Below the pieces are notes generated by a model, which searched no databases, was not told the DNA's origin, and saw only the letters and a list, made by a program, of their open reading frames with translations. Of a stretch of 64,000 bases of DNA, positions 18,188 to 27,407 are shown piece after piece. Origin of the DNA: Mariniphaga sp963747515 (GTDB taxonomy: Bacteria > Bacteroidota > Bacteroidia > Bacteroidales > Prolixibacteraceae). The position numbers were made by a program, and so were the translations under genes. The stretch is from positions 248,001 through 312,000 of the forward strand of contig CAVVFN010000009.1 of NCBI GenBank assembly GCA_963747515.1, in the 5' to 3' direction. The number at the start of each line of letters is the position of its first letter. Position 1 is the stretch's first letter.

Positions 18188-18934
18188 TTACTTTATAATT
18201 TTTATTTCATATTCTCCACGAACACCAATCTTTTCATCTTTAATTATTACTAAAGAAAGAATTTCTGTAAACATTTCTGAAAGTTTAAGTGCTTTTTCCA
18301 GATCTTCCTGATGTTTAACTTCATTTCCGATTGCGGTGGCAAATGCATCAGCAAGCAATATATTTTTACATACAACAGCCACAGCATCGGCATTGCCAAA
18401 ACTAAGCGAGGGTCCTACTGTCCCTGCCGAGGTGCAGATTCCAATCTTTCCGCAACCTGGTGGAATTACAATGCCAATTTTTTCAGATAAAGATGAACTT
18501 CCTGCAAAAACTGACAGAAAGAGTTTTTGTTCAACTAAGGCAAAGATATCTCCACCGTTCTCTATAACCAATTCTATAACTGAAAAGTTTTGCAAAAGAG
18601 CCTCTCCCGCCTCACGTGAAAACAATCCGGCTACCGAGGCCATAGGTCCTACACCTGCTCTGGCTGCAGCATGTGCCATTTCTTTGGCTTCTGCCGGAGC
18701 TGCATCAGAGGGCATGAAAGGATCGAGACTTTCTGCAAAATGAGGTTCTTTCCCGATCCATTTATCCAGCTTTTGCCTCAGTTCTCTTATTTTAGTAAAT
18801 ACAACATCTTTCATTTCTTCCCGATATGAGCCTGGATCTATACCAATCCAAAGATCGGTTTCAAGATGTTTAATCTTAAATGCTTTGAAACGTCTGTAGT
18901 TGAAATAATCCCTGTATGTTCTTTCGTGAAACAT
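18188..18934 (-). CDS. UPF0280 (COG2122, ApbE-like) protein, sulfide-assimilation helper
   Basis: A 248-residue protein of the UPF0280/COG2122 family, recognisable from the N-terminal YRDYFNYRRFKAFKIKHLETDL region, the block PFMPSDAAPAEAKEMAHAA and AARAGVGPMASVAG. The family is distantly related to ApbE flavin transferases. In Methanosarcina acetivorans the homologue (MA1715) helps sulfide assimilation at low sulfide. Here it lies 73 bp downstream of the NIL/ferredoxin gene and 89 bp upstream of metH on the same strand, which fits that role. It could also be called simply a conserved UPF0280 protein. Confidence 0.88.
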   Translation of the reverse strand: MFHERTYRDYFNYRRFKAFKIKHLETDLWIGIDPGSYREEMKDVVFTKIRELRQKLDKWIGKEPHFAESLDPFMPSDAAPAEAKEMAHAAARAGVGPMASVAGLFSREAGEALLQNFSVIELVIENGGDIFALVEQKLFLSVFAGSSSLSEKIGIVIPPGCGKIGICTSAGTVGPSLSFGNADAVAVVCKNILLADAFATAIGNEVKHQEDLEKALKLSEMFTEILSLVIIKDEKIGVRGEYEIKIIK

Positions 18935-19007
18935 GTTTTTAGATACGCCTTTTGCTCTTTTGGCTTATTACCGGGAGGCAATATCCCCTAAGCTAATAAT
19001 TAATGAA

Positions 19008-19418
19008 TTACCTGAAGTCAATATTAAACAGGTGCAAAGGACACGCGCCGATACACAATTCACATACAACACACTTGCTTTTATTGAATTCCAGTTTCCA
19101 GTTATCTGGATTCATAGTGAGGGCGCCGGCAAAGCAAACTGCAGTACAATTTCCGCAATCGATACACTTATCTTCCTTAAAATGAATTCGTTTGTCAAGA
19201 GGTTCGCAAACAACATCATGGTCGGTAAGGTATTGCACCCCTTTTTCAATATTCTCCTTTTTTCCCTGAAGCTCTAAAAGAAGACTTCCCCTTTTGCCCG
19301 GAAATACTTCCGCCTTCAGAATGTTAATACGGATGTCATAATCCCTCACCAGGTGATAACTGAGGGGCTTGTCTCCACTTTCCGGGGGAAAATTAAGTAC
19401 ATATCTTTTTTTAATCAT
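19008..19418 (-). CDS. Aspartate-semialdehyde sulfurtransferase iron-sulfur subunit (NIL + 2x[4Fe-4S])
   Basis: A 136-residue protein. The N-terminal ~75 residues form a NIL domain (KRYVLNFPPESGDKPLSYHL). The C-terminal half is a bacterial-type ferredoxin with two cluster motifs: CIDCGNCTAVC (C-x2-C-x2-C-x3-C) and CVVCELCIGACP. This is the layout of MA1822, the partner of MA1821 in the methanogen route that makes homocysteine directly from aspartate semialdehyde and sulfide. It overlaps the sulfurtransferase gene by 8 bp, consistent with a stoichiometric complex. Confidence 0.9.
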   Translation of the reverse strand: MIKKRYVLNFPPESGDKPLSYHLVRDYDIRINILKAEVFPGKRGSLLLELQGKKENIEKGVQYLTDHDVVCEPLDKRIHFKEDKCIDCGNCTAVCFAGALTMNPDNWKLEFNKSKCVVCELCIGACPLHLFNIDFR

Positions 19419-20574
19419 TGTCGGCCTCCGTTTCCTTTAAGCTTTTCAGAGATGTATTTTGAGGGAACAATTGTACAGGTTTTGAAATTTCAAACTGTCC
19501 GTTTTGTAACCACAATTTAAGTTGGTCGGCAATTTTTCGCGCCTTTGCAAGACTTGAAACCGGAGCTGTACGGATTTTTTTTCCATTTATTTTTATTGAC
19601 CCCGACTGCAGCTGTTCGTAAGTTACCTGTCCAAGTTTTGGCATTCCCAAAGTACCATAATCAAGCACTGAAGTGTCAATTTGACTATTTGAAACGGAAA
19701 CCCGCCGGGCCATATTTTCATCCAAAACAGGAATGGGTATTCCAATACCCATAAACATGCTCACTCCATATTTTTCATAATAAACAGCCTGCAGGAATTC
19801 AGGCGACATTTGTTTTAAATCTCCAATTACTGCTATTGTAGCCGCATTTGTAACCGGAATTCCCAGCTCATTTTTAGGGCGGGTAGTGTGAAATTGTGTG
19901 CCGTTCCAAACAACAAAACCCTGCGCACCCCCAAGAAAAATACGTGTTCCAATGCCAATAGTCCGCATTTCAGGATCATTGAGCAGGGGGCTTAATTCTC
20001 CTGATGTAGAGTAGGTTGCATTACGCATATTGGGAAGTAAGGTTCCCATGTAGGTGTGAATCATCTTCCTGGTAGTATTGACAGCTACATTGTAATTCTG
20101 ATAGGCATTCCTTGGGTTGAAAAGGGTAAATTCATTGATGGTGTTAATATTTATTCTGGTACGTATGTGCTTGCGGGGATAGCAGTCGGTACCTTTTCCC
20201 CAGGCCTCCAATACGACATCTTTCCCTTCCAGCAAATCTTGTATCACATGCGCTCCGCCATAGGCCGGATTATCCGGATCACAGGCAGTAGCTCCAATGT
20301 ATGCATCCACCGCAGCCAGTCCCTCGTAACAGGGTACCCCATTTAGCCTTATCTTTTCCATACGTATGGGGGGAGTAGAATGACCAAAATTAATGATCGC
20401 TCCGGAAGAACACATCGCACCAAAGGTGGCAGTAGTTACAATATCTACTTGTTCTGCAATCTCTGCAGGACTGGCTGATTTTGCCAGCCGGGTAACTTCT
20501 TCTGCAGTAAGAATAACAGCTTTACCCTGCTTCAGCTTCTGGTTAATCTCTTCGTAAGTTTTTATTTTAGGCAT
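19411..20574 (-). CDS. L-aspartate semialdehyde sulfurtransferase (COG1900/DUF39)
   Basis: A 387-residue protein of the DUF39 homocysteine-biosynthesis family. It begins MPKIKTYEEINQKLKQGKAV and contains conserved cysteines in TFGAMCSSGAI, GVPCYEGLAAVD, GATACDPDNPAYGG and GTDCYPRKH. The family member MA1821 converts aspartate semialdehyde to homocysteine with sulfide, bypassing O-acyl-homoserine. The reduced partner is the adjacent ferredoxin-like subunit. It is the promoter-proximal gene of a four-gene operon ending in metH. A TAnnTTTG promoter box lies 33 bp upstream. The combination of a methanogen-type pathway with a bacterial MetH suggests modular acquisition. Confidence 0.92.
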   Translation of the reverse strand: MPKIKTYEEINQKLKQGKAVILTAEEVTRLAKSASPAEIAEQVDIVTTATFGAMCSSGAIINFGHSTPPIRMEKIRLNGVPCYEGLAAVDAYIGATACDPDNPAYGGAHVIQDLLEGKDVVLEAWGKGTDCYPRKHIRTRININTINEFTLFNPRNAYQNYNVAVNTTRKMIHTYMGTLLPNMRNATYSTSGELSPLLNDPEMRTIGIGTRIFLGGAQGFVVWNGTQFHTTRPKNELGIPVTNAATIAVIGDLKQMSPEFLQAVYYEKYGVSMFMGIGIPIPVLDENMARRVSVSNSQIDTSVLDYGTLGMPKLGQVTYEQLQSGSIKINGKKIRTAPVSSLAKARKIADQLKLWLQNGQFEISKPVQLFPQNTSLKSLKETEADND

Positions 20575-20606
20575 TTTAAAATGAAAAGTTGCTTTATTTT
20601 ATGGAG

Positions 20607-20614
20607 CAAATTTA
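20607..20614 (-). promoter_or_regulatory. TAAATTTG -7 box for the homocysteine-metH operon
   Basis: The minus strand reads TAAATTTG, a perfect TAnnTTTG box, placed 33 bp before the start of the sulfurtransferase gene. The leader would be about 25 nt, too short for a SAM or cobalamin riboswitch. I looked for such folds in 20575-20773 and saw none, so control is probably at initiation. Confidence 0.55.
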
Positions 20615-20773
20615 GCTGATTTTACCTAATGAAAAGTATTTTAGTACGATTCAGTTAAAGAGTCGGTATATTAAAAATATGAAAACCTGAAGATTTTTCT
20701 TTTAAAATGATAAACCTGAATGGTGCTATTCGTTGGTTTCTGTTAATTTTACCTTTTTAAATTAATTTTTTAC

Positions 20774-22144
20774 ATGATTGAAATAGATTACCGTTTACAT
20801 TTTAAAGATTTACAGAAAAAACTATCGTTATTTTGGGAGCTTTCAGCAGAAAAAATTATTCATATTGATAAGAACTATGATTCTTCCAATGGTTCTCCTG
20901 TATTTACCGTTGACGGGAAATATACTACCCGCGGCTGGACAGAATGGACACAGGGTTTTCAGTTTGGTTCGTCTATTTTACAGTTTGATATAACCGGTGA
21001 TGTTTCTTTTTTGGAATCAGGAAAAAAAGCTACTCTTGAAAAAATGGCACCTCATGTTAGTCATACTGGGGTTCACGACCATGGGTTTAATAACCTGAGT
21101 ACCTATGGAAATCTTCTGCGGCTGATGAATGAAGGGAAGATTCCCCGGAATGAGTGGGAGAAAAATTTTTTTGAACTGGCTCTGAAAATTTCTGGAGCTG
21201 TGCAGGCCAGCCGATGGACAAAAACTAAAAACGGCGGGTACATCTATTCCTTTAATGGTCCGCATTCATTGTTTGTTGATACCATCCGTTCATGCCGTAT
21301 TCTAATAGCATCGCATATGCTGGGACATGACATGCAGGGGGAAAACGATGTGAAAATATCTCTCCTGGAACGGGCTGTTCAACATATTTATGCAACTGCC
21401 AAATATTCTGTTTTCTATGGAGAGGGAAGGGATGTGTATGATGTTAGAGGCAGAACAGCTCATGAATGCATTTTTAATATCAACGACGGCAATTTTCGAT
21501 GCCCCAATTCACAACAAGGATACTCAGGATTCTCAACATGGACCCGTGGTCTGGCCTGGGCAATGTTAGGTTTTGCCGAAGAACTGGAAGCTTTCCGCAA
21601 TATTACCGATAATGATTTGCAATCATTTGGAGGTAAGGCAGATATCGAAAAGATGATGTTGAAAGCTGCCCGTGCTACCTGCGATTTTTACATTGAAAAT
21701 ACACCGGTTGACGGAATTCCGTATTGGGATACGGGTGCTCCAAATTTGCATAAATTGGGAGATTACCTGAATAAACCTGCTGATCCATTTAATGCCTGGG
21801 AACCGGTTGATAGTTCGGCAGCAGCCATTGGTGCCCAGGGACTGCTCAGGCTGGGGAAATATCTGAATGAAAAAAGCGACAAGGAATCAGGAGAAAAATA
21901 CTGGCAGGCCGGACTGACAGTAATGAATTCATTGCTCGATTATCCTTACCTGAGTACCAATCCTCAGCATCAGGGGCTAATTTTGCATAGCATATATCAT
22001 CATCCCAATGGTTGGGATCATATTCCGGCGGGTCAGAAAATTCCCTGCGGGGAATCATCCATGTGGGGTGATTATCATGCAAGGGAAGCAGCTCTTTATT
22101 TGCACCGGATGCTTTCTGATGAAAGATATTACACATTTTTTTAA
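20774..22144 (+). CDS. GH88-type unsaturated glucuronyl/galacturonyl hydrolase
   Basis: A 456-residue (alpha/alpha)6-barrel protein without a signal peptide, so probably cytoplasmic. Family marks are HDHGF with the first catalytic Asp (D102), FVDTIR with the second (D169) and WTRGLAWAMLGFAEEL near residue 260. These correspond to the two aspartates of unsaturated glucuronyl hydrolase. Such enzymes remove the 4,5-unsaturated uronic acid left by a polysaccharide lyase. The PL11-like lyase two genes downstream would supply exactly that product. It is the first gene of a five-gene operon (gaps 8, 0, 20 and 69 bp). Confidence 0.83.
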   Translation: MIEIDYRLHFKDLQKKLSLFWELSAEKIIHIDKNYDSSNGSPVFTVDGKYTTRGWTEWTQGFQFGSSILQFDITGDVSFLESGKKATLEKMAPHVSHTGVHDHGFNNLSTYGNLLRLMNEGKIPRNEWEKNFFELALKISGAVQASRWTKTKNGGYIYSFNGPHSLFVDTIRSCRILIASHMLGHDMQGENDVKISLLERAVQHIYATAKYSVFYGEGRDVYDVRGRTAHECIFNINDGNFRCPNSQQGYSGFSTWTRGLAWAMLGFAEELEAFRNITDNDLQSFGGKADIEKMMLKAARATCDFYIENTPVDGIPYWDTGAPNLHKLGDYLNKPADPFNAWEPVDSSAAAIGAQGLLRLGKYLNEKSDKESGEKYWQAGLTVMNSLLDYPYLSTNPQHQGLILHSIYHHPNGWDHIPAGQKIPCGESSMWGDYHAREAALYLHRMLSDERYYTFF

Positions 22145-22152
22145 TTAAGGAA

Positions 22153-22983
22153 ATGGCAAAATTGTTAACAGATTTTTCAAAATTGTGTGTACATACCCTT
22201 ACTACAAAACCCTGGAATTTGCAGCAATGCATTGAAAACTACAGTGCTGCCGGTATCCAATCAATCACCGTCTGGAGAAATGTCCTTGAAAACCAAAACC
22301 TGAAGGTAGCCCGAAGAATATTAAAGGATCATGCTATGGAGGTTGTTTCTGTTGCCAGGGGAGGTTTTTTTCCTTCAACTGAAATTATTAAACGGAATGC
22401 AGCTATTGATGATAATCATCTTGCCATTGAACAGGCTGCCGAAATAGGTGCCTCAATTCTGGTATTGGTGTGCGGTGCTGATGGCCGGCAATCACTCGAA
22501 AAATCGAGAGACCAGATACGGGAAGGAATAATAAAAATCCTGCCCCGGGCACAAGCAGCAGGAGTGAAACTGGCTATCGAACCATTGCACCCCATGTATG
22601 CCGGTGACAGATCAGCAATTAATACCCTGGCCCAGGCAAACAGCCTGGCAGAAGAAATAAATTCACGGTATGTTGGTGTGGCTGTTGATGTTTACCACCT
22701 GTGGTGGGACAGTTGCTTACAGGAGGAGATTAGGAGATGCGGACAAAACAAAAACCTTTTCGCATTTCATATATGCGACTGGAATGTTCCTACTGTGGAT
22801 TTTTTGAACGACAGGGGATTGATGGGGGATGGGTGCATAAATGTTCCGCAAATAAGAGATTGGGTAGAAGATTCCGGATTTTCAGGTTATAATGAAGTAG
22901 AAATATTCTCCGACAAATATTGGGCAATTAATCAAAAGGAGTATCTTGAGAAAATTAAATATGCATACCTAAATTATTCATAA
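22153..22983 (+). CDS. Sugar phosphate isomerase/epimerase (xylose isomerase-like TIM barrel)
   Basis: A 276-residue AP-endonuclease-2-like barrel. Metal-binding positions are visible in LAIEPLHP (Glu), VAVDVYHLWWD (Asp, His), FAFHICDWN (His) and YNEVEIFSD (Glu), the order expected for the IolE/IolH/hydroxypyruvate-isomerase superfamily. The exact sugar cannot be read from sequence. Context between a uronyl hydrolase and a lyase suggests it handles a deoxy-ketouronate or rhamnose-derived intermediate. Confidence 0.82.
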   Translation: MAKLLTDFSKLCVHTLTTKPWNLQQCIENYSAAGIQSITVWRNVLENQNLKVARRILKDHAMEVVSVARGGFFPSTEIIKRNAAIDDNHLAIEQAAEIGASILVLVCGADGRQSLEKSRDQIREGIIKILPRAQAAGVKLAIEPLHPMYAGDRSAINTLAQANSLAEEINSRYVGVAVDVYHLWWDSCLQEEIRRCGQNKNLFAFHICDWNVPTVDFLNDRGLMGDGCINVPQIRDWVEDSGFSGYNEVEIFSDKYWAINQKEYLEKIKYAYLNYS

Positions 22984-24663
22984 ATGAAACGATTATTTTT
23001 TTTGCTGTTACTAAGCACTCCCCTTCTGGCAATACCACAGGTTCAGGAAAAAATTGACAGGGGAGTTGTTGCTCTGACCGTCAATGAGAAGGAAGTTTTT
23101 GTAAGTTGGCGTTTGTTCCGTGACGATCCTGAAAATGTGTCATTCAATGTCTATAGAAAAGATATCGGGCTGACGGATTATGAGAAAGTTAACGATCAAC
23201 CCATAGCATCTTCCACCAATTTTACCGATACCTCTGTTCAGCCGGGACATGGGTATTATTATAAGGTGAAACCCTTAACGGGAACCCAGGAAAAGGAGTC
23301 GCCAGGAGAAGCTTATGTTTTTACTCTTGCGGGTAATCAACCCTGGATTTCCATTAAACTAAAGGATGAGGTAACTTTAAAAAGAATTGGAATTGGCGAT
23401 CTCGATGGCGACGGAGCCTATGATTTTGTTTTGCAACATCCCGATTTTAATGTCGATCCCTATTTTAAGCCCGGATACTGGAAGCGAAGCCCTGAAACTT
23501 ATAAGTTGGATGCTTATTCATCAAAAGGGGAGTTCATATGGAGCTATGATATGGGATGGGCAATAGAAACCGGCACATGGTATTCTCCTTATATGGTTTT
23601 TGATGTGGATCAGGATGGAAAGGCAGAAGTCTATGCCAAAGGAGGCGAAGGTGATCCCCGTGAAATGGACGGTCATGTATTAACAGGCCCTGAATATCTT
23701 ATTAAACTTGATCCTCAGACAGGGAAAGTAATAAAAAAACAGGATTGGATTTCACGGCAAGATTTTGAATCCTATAATTACTGGAGCCGGAATTTTTTAA
23801 GTATTGCCTACCTTGACGGGCGGAAGCCATCATTGATTATGCAACGGGGAACTTATACCCAGATTATAACGGATGCACTTGACAAAAACCTGAATACGGT
23901 GTGGGAATGGAAAAGTACAGGTGAATATTCAAAATATAAAGGACAGGGTGGTCATGCATTGATGACCGGTGACATCGATTTAGACGGAAAAGACGAACTG
24001 GTTGTAGGAACATTTGCCCTCGATGACAATGGTGAACCCATGTGGCACACAGGCCTGGGCCATAACGATGCTGGATATATCGCCGATTTTCTTCCTGAAC
24101 GGCCAGGATATGAAATCTTTTACGGAATCGAATCCCGTTCTCCTAAAAACGGAGTTTGTCTTGTAGACGCAAAATCAGGAGAAATTATCTGGGGTTATGA
24201 AGGAAGTACATTTCATGTGCACAGCCAGGGAATGGTTGGAGATATAACTGCCGAATATCCTGGGCTGGAATGTTATGCCGGAGAAGCTAAAGGAGGGGAT
24301 AAATTTTTCCTGTATACTTCCAATGGCAAACAGTTGTCTGATGAAAACCTTTGGGGGCTGGCTCCCCGGGCAGTCTGGTGGGATGACGATGACCAGAAGG
24401 AAATTTGTTTTAAAAACACTGTTTTTGATTATCAGGGGGAAAGTAAACTCGAAATTGAAGGGAAAGTTTTAATTGTTGCCGATATCCTGGGCGATTGGCG
24501 GGAAGAAATTGTGACCAGCCTTCCGGGTGAAATCCGGATTTATTCAACTAACATACCCGCAGAAAGCAAGAAAGTATGCCTGATGCAGAATCATCTTTAC
24601 CGAATGGCAGTGGCCGATGCAACAATGGGATACTACAACTCACCCCAGGTGGGATTTAAATAA
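22984..24663 (+). CDS. PL11-like rhamnogalacturonan lyase
   Basis: A 559-residue exported protein: signal peptide ~1-19, an Ig/FN3-like domain (~20-115, with FNVYRKDIG), then an eight-bladed propeller with calcium-binding loops such as DLDGDGAYDF and DIDLDGKDEL. This is the layout of PL11 rhamnogalacturonan lyases (YesW/YesX), which cut the rhamnose-galacturonate backbone by beta-elimination. The usual K-W-DPSN block is replaced here by LQHPDFNVDP, so substrate or mode may differ from typical PL11. It starts directly after the isomerase stop codon. No SusC/SusD pair is present nearby. Confidence 0.8.
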   Translation: MKRLFFLLLLSTPLLAIPQVQEKIDRGVVALTVNEKEVFVSWRLFRDDPENVSFNVYRKDIGLTDYEKVNDQPIASSTNFTDTSVQPGHGYYYKVKPLTGTQEKESPGEAYVFTLAGNQPWISIKLKDEVTLKRIGIGDLDGDGAYDFVLQHPDFNVDPYFKPGYWKRSPETYKLDAYSSKGEFIWSYDMGWAIETGTWYSPYMVFDVDQDGKAEVYAKGGEGDPREMDGHVLTGPEYLIKLDPQTGKVIKKQDWISRQDFESYNYWSRNFLSIAYLDGRKPSLIMQRGTYTQIITDALDKNLNTVWEWKSTGEYSKYKGQGGHALMTGDIDLDGKDELVVGTFALDDNGEPMWHTGLGHNDAGYIADFLPERPGYEIFYGIESRSPKNGVCLVDAKSGEIIWGYEGSTFHVHSQGMVGDITAEYPGLECYAGEAKGGDKFFLYTSNGKQLSDENLWGLAPRAVWWDDDDQKEICFKNTVFDYQGESKLEIEGKVLIVADILGDWREEIVTSLPGEIRIYSTNIPAESKKVCLMQNHLYRMAVADATMGYYNSPQVGFK

Positions 24664-24683
24664 AAAATCTAATTTTTTAAGAT

Positions 24684-25829
24684 ATGATTCATAAGGTTGG
24701 GATAATTATGAACGGCGTTACCGGCCGGATGGGAACAAATCAACACCTGATGCGATCCATCGTTGAAATTATCAAACAAGGTGGGGTGAAAATAAATGAT
24801 TCGGAATTCATTATGCCCGATCCTGTTCTGGTGGGACGCAATGAAATTAAACTGAAGAAACTGGCTGAAATGTCGGGAGTGGAAAAGTGGACTACAGATC
24901 TGGATTCGGTGATGAACGATCCATCCTATTCAGTGTATTTCGATGCTCAAACTACAGGTCGGCGTGCCGGTGCAGTGATAAAGGCAGCAAAAGCGGGTAA
25001 ACATGTTTATTGCGAGAAACCGGTGGCAACCAATACTCAGACTGCTCTTGAGCTTTACCGCATTTGCGAAGAAGCCGGCGTTAAACATGGTGTGGTGCAG
25101 GATAAACTCTGGCTGCCCGGATTGCTGAAGCTAAAGCGGCTGATGGAAAATGGTTTCTTTGGGAAGATACTTTCAGTCAGGGGTGAATTCGGATATTGGG
25201 TGTTCGAAGGCCATACCGTGCCATCTCAACGGCCAAGCTGGAATTACCGGAAAGAAGACGACGGAGGTATTATTGTAGATATGCTCTGTCACTGGCGGTA
25301 TGTGCTCGATAATTTATTTGGAAAGGTGAAAGGGGTATTTTGTCTGGGTGCTACTCATATTCCGGAACGGGTGGATGAACAAGGTAATGCTTATAAATGC
25401 ACTGCCGACGATTCGGCATATGCTACTTTTGAACTGGAAAATGATGTTGTAGCCCATTTTAATTCTTCCTGGGTAACACGGGTGCGGCGCGATGATTTGC
25501 TGACCCTGCATGTTGACGGCACCAAAGGTTCTGCCGTTGCAGGTCTGCGTGAATGCTGGACCCAGCATTACGGAAATACTCCAAAGCCGGTATGGAATCC
25601 CGATATTTCGCAACCTATTAATTTTTACGACGGCTGGAGTAAAGTGCCCGAGCAGGAACATTTCGATAATGCCTTTAAAGCACAGTGGGAGCTATTTCTT
25701 AAACATGTGGTTAAAGATGATCCGTTCCCATGGGACCTGCTTGAAGGGGCCAAGGGAGTTCAACTGGCTGAAAAGGGACTGGAAAGCTGGGAGAAGAAAA
25801 CCTGGGTGGATGTACCTGAAATTCTTTAG
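24684..25829 (+). CDS. Gfo/Idh/MocA-family oxidoreductase
   Basis: A 381-residue NAD(P)-dependent dehydrogenase. The N-terminal Rossmann fold has an unusual glycine-rich loop (IIMNGVTGRMGTNQHL) in place of the common GxGxxG. The family block AGKHVYCEKPVATN follows, with the catalytic Lys of EKP, and a C-terminal alpha/beta substrate domain contains EDDGGIIVDMLCHWRYVLD. Its sugar substrate is unknown; the operon suggests a product of rhamnogalacturonan breakdown. Confidence 0.88.
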   Translation: MIHKVGIIMNGVTGRMGTNQHLMRSIVEIIKQGGVKINDSEFIMPDPVLVGRNEIKLKKLAEMSGVEKWTTDLDSVMNDPSYSVYFDAQTTGRRAGAVIKAAKAGKHVYCEKPVATNTQTALELYRICEEAGVKHGVVQDKLWLPGLLKLKRLMENGFFGKILSVRGEFGYWVFEGHTVPSQRPSWNYRKEDDGGIIVDMLCHWRYVLDNLFGKVKGVFCLGATHIPERVDEQGNAYKCTADDSAYATFELENDVVAHFNSSWVTRVRRDDLLTLHVDGTKGSAVAGLRECWTQHYGNTPKPVWNPDISQPINFYDGWSKVPEQEHFDNAFKAQWELFLKHVVKDDPFPWDLLEGAKGVQLAEKGLESWEKKTWVDVPEIL

Positions 25830-25898
25830 ACAATGATTTGGCGCTGTAGTCATTAAGGGAATATTTCATTGATTGAACGAATTTTTTTAATTGCAAAA

Positions 25899-26669
25899 AT
25901 GAATAAAACAGCACTAATTACCGGAGGTTCAAGGGGTATAGGATTGGGAATTGCCAAAGAACTGGCAAAAGCCGGATTTAATCTGGCTTTAAATGGAGTA
26001 AGGGAGCAGGAAGCCGTTCAACCGGTTCTGGATGATTTGAAACCTTTTGGAGTGAATGTGATATATGTTCAGGGTGATGTTTCAAAAAAAACCGGCAGGG
26101 AAAAAATTTTTCATACTGTAATGAATCAGTTCGGAAAGCTAAATGTTCTTGTGAATAATGCCGGTATAGCTCCCCGCGAACGAAGGGATATTCTGGAGGC
26201 TTCAGAAGAGATTTTTGATGAAGTAATGGAAATTAACCTTAAAGGGCCTTACTTTCTCACACAGTTGTTTGCCAATCATATGGTGGAGATGAAATTAGCC
26301 GATACCGGTTATTGGGGCTGCATCATTAATGTATCCTCTGTTTCAGCAACGGTAGCTTCGGTTAACAGGGGTGAATACTGTTTGTCGAAAGCGGGTATTG
26401 CAATGGCATCAAAATTATGGGCAGCCCGGTTGGGTGAATTTGATATCCCTGTTTATGAAATACAGCCGGGTGTAATCCAAACCGATATGACATCCGGAGT
26501 TATAGAAAAATACGACAGGCTTTTTGAACAGGGACTGAGTATTCAGAAACGCTGGGGATTACCTGAAGATGTTGGCAAAGTCGCAGCTGCTATGGCCACA
26601 GGAATGCTTCCCTATTCTACCGGACAGGTGGTTAAAGTGGACGGCGGAATGACTGTTCAACGGTTGTGA
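25899..26669 (+). CDS. Short-chain dehydrogenase/reductase (3-ketoacyl-ACP reductase-like)
   Basis: A 256-residue classical SDR. Motifs: TGGSRGIG (cofactor), NNAG, catalytic Ser in INVSSVS and Y-x-x-x-K in YCLSKAG. The start is the ATG at 25899 because the Rossmann fold then begins MNKTALITGG; a longer frame from 25869 adds ten unlikely residues. Although it resembles FabG, its place at the end of a sugar catabolic operon points to a sugar or uronate oxidoreductase. The 247 bp after it hold no convincing gene. Confidence 0.88.
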   Translation: MNKTALITGGSRGIGLGIAKELAKAGFNLALNGVREQEAVQPVLDDLKPFGVNVIYVQGDVSKKTGREKIFHTVMNQFGKLNVLVNNAGIAPRERRDILEASEEIFDEVMEINLKGPYFLTQLFANHMVEMKLADTGYWGCIINVSSVSATVASVNRGEYCLSKAGIAMASKLWAARLGEFDIPVYEIQPGVIQTDMTSGVIEKYDRLFEQGLSIQKRWGLPEDVGKVAAAMATGMLPYSTGQVVKVDGGMTVQRL

Positions 26670-26916
26670 GGATAAATGTTCAGGTGAAGGCTGCTTTTGC
26701 ACCTGCTGAGCCTGAATCCGGAGCGAAGGAAAATCATAATCAGGATAAGGAGGAGGAATCATTTTCGTCAGGAAACAGAAGGCAGTATGAGAGAGAAGAA
26801 ACAATGGAAGTATTATTCTGAATAAAAGGGAAGGCATGGGCACGGACGTATGAGCAAAAATGAAGATACATTCATAGGTGTAATGTTGTTCATTTACACG
26901 ATATCAATTCTGTAGT

Positions 26917-27405
26917 TTGGAGAAAGAATTTCTGCATATTATCAGGGAAAACCAGGGCATCATTCATAAAGTGTGTAAGATTTACTGCGACCTGGTAGAA
27001 GATCAAAACGATCTTTTTCAGGAAATAATTGCTCAGTTGTGGAAGTCTTACCCCTCTTTCAGGAACGAATCGAAAGTAACTACCTGGATGTATCGGGTGG
27101 GACTTAATACGGCGATAACTTTTTTTAAAAAAAGTAAAAGAAGACCCGATCGGAATCAACTATCTTATAAAACTTATCAGTTTGCCGATGATGGTTATGA
27201 TATTGAAACTGAGGAACAGATAAAGATCCTTCAGCATGCTGTCGCTCAATTGACCGGGATTGAAAAATCGATCATCCTGTTATTTCTCGAAAATAAAAAG
27301 TATGAAGAAATTGCTGAAATAACCGGAATTACACAAAATTATGTAAGGGTGAAAATGAACAGGATTAAGAAAAAATTGAAGGTATTGATGGAAAAGGAGG
27401 AATAG
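26917..27405 (+). CDS. ECF-type RNA polymerase sigma factor, TTG start
   Basis: A 162-residue sigma-70 family protein. Region 2 (~10-75) contains LVEDQNDLFQEIIAQLWKSYPSF and TTWMYRVGLNTA. Region 4 (~105-155) contains YEEIAEITGITQNYVRVKMNRIKKKL. An in-frame stop at 26881-26883 and the absence of any upstream ATG make TTG 26917 the only start that keeps the conserved N-terminus (EKEFLHIIRENQGIIHKV). It is followed after 2 bp by a membrane protein that may act as its regulator. Targets are unknown. Confidence 0.87.
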   Translation: MEKEFLHIIRENQGIIHKVCKIYCDLVEDQNDLFQEIIAQLWKSYPSFRNESKVTTWMYRVGLNTAITFFKKSKRRPDRNQLSYKTYQFADDGYDIETEEQIKILQHAVAQLTGIEKSIILLFLENKKYEEIAEITGITQNYVRVKMNRIKKKLKVLMEKEE

Positions 27406-27407
27406 AG

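Noticed and set aside
20575..20773. Possible SAM or cobalamin riboswitch before the homocysteine-metH operon
   Set aside because: The promoter box leaves only ~25 nt of leader, and no conserved riboswitch core was seen.
26666..26826. Possible GTG-started small ORF after the SDR gene
   Set aside because: Overlaps the SDR stop, very charged low-complexity sequence, no promoter or family.
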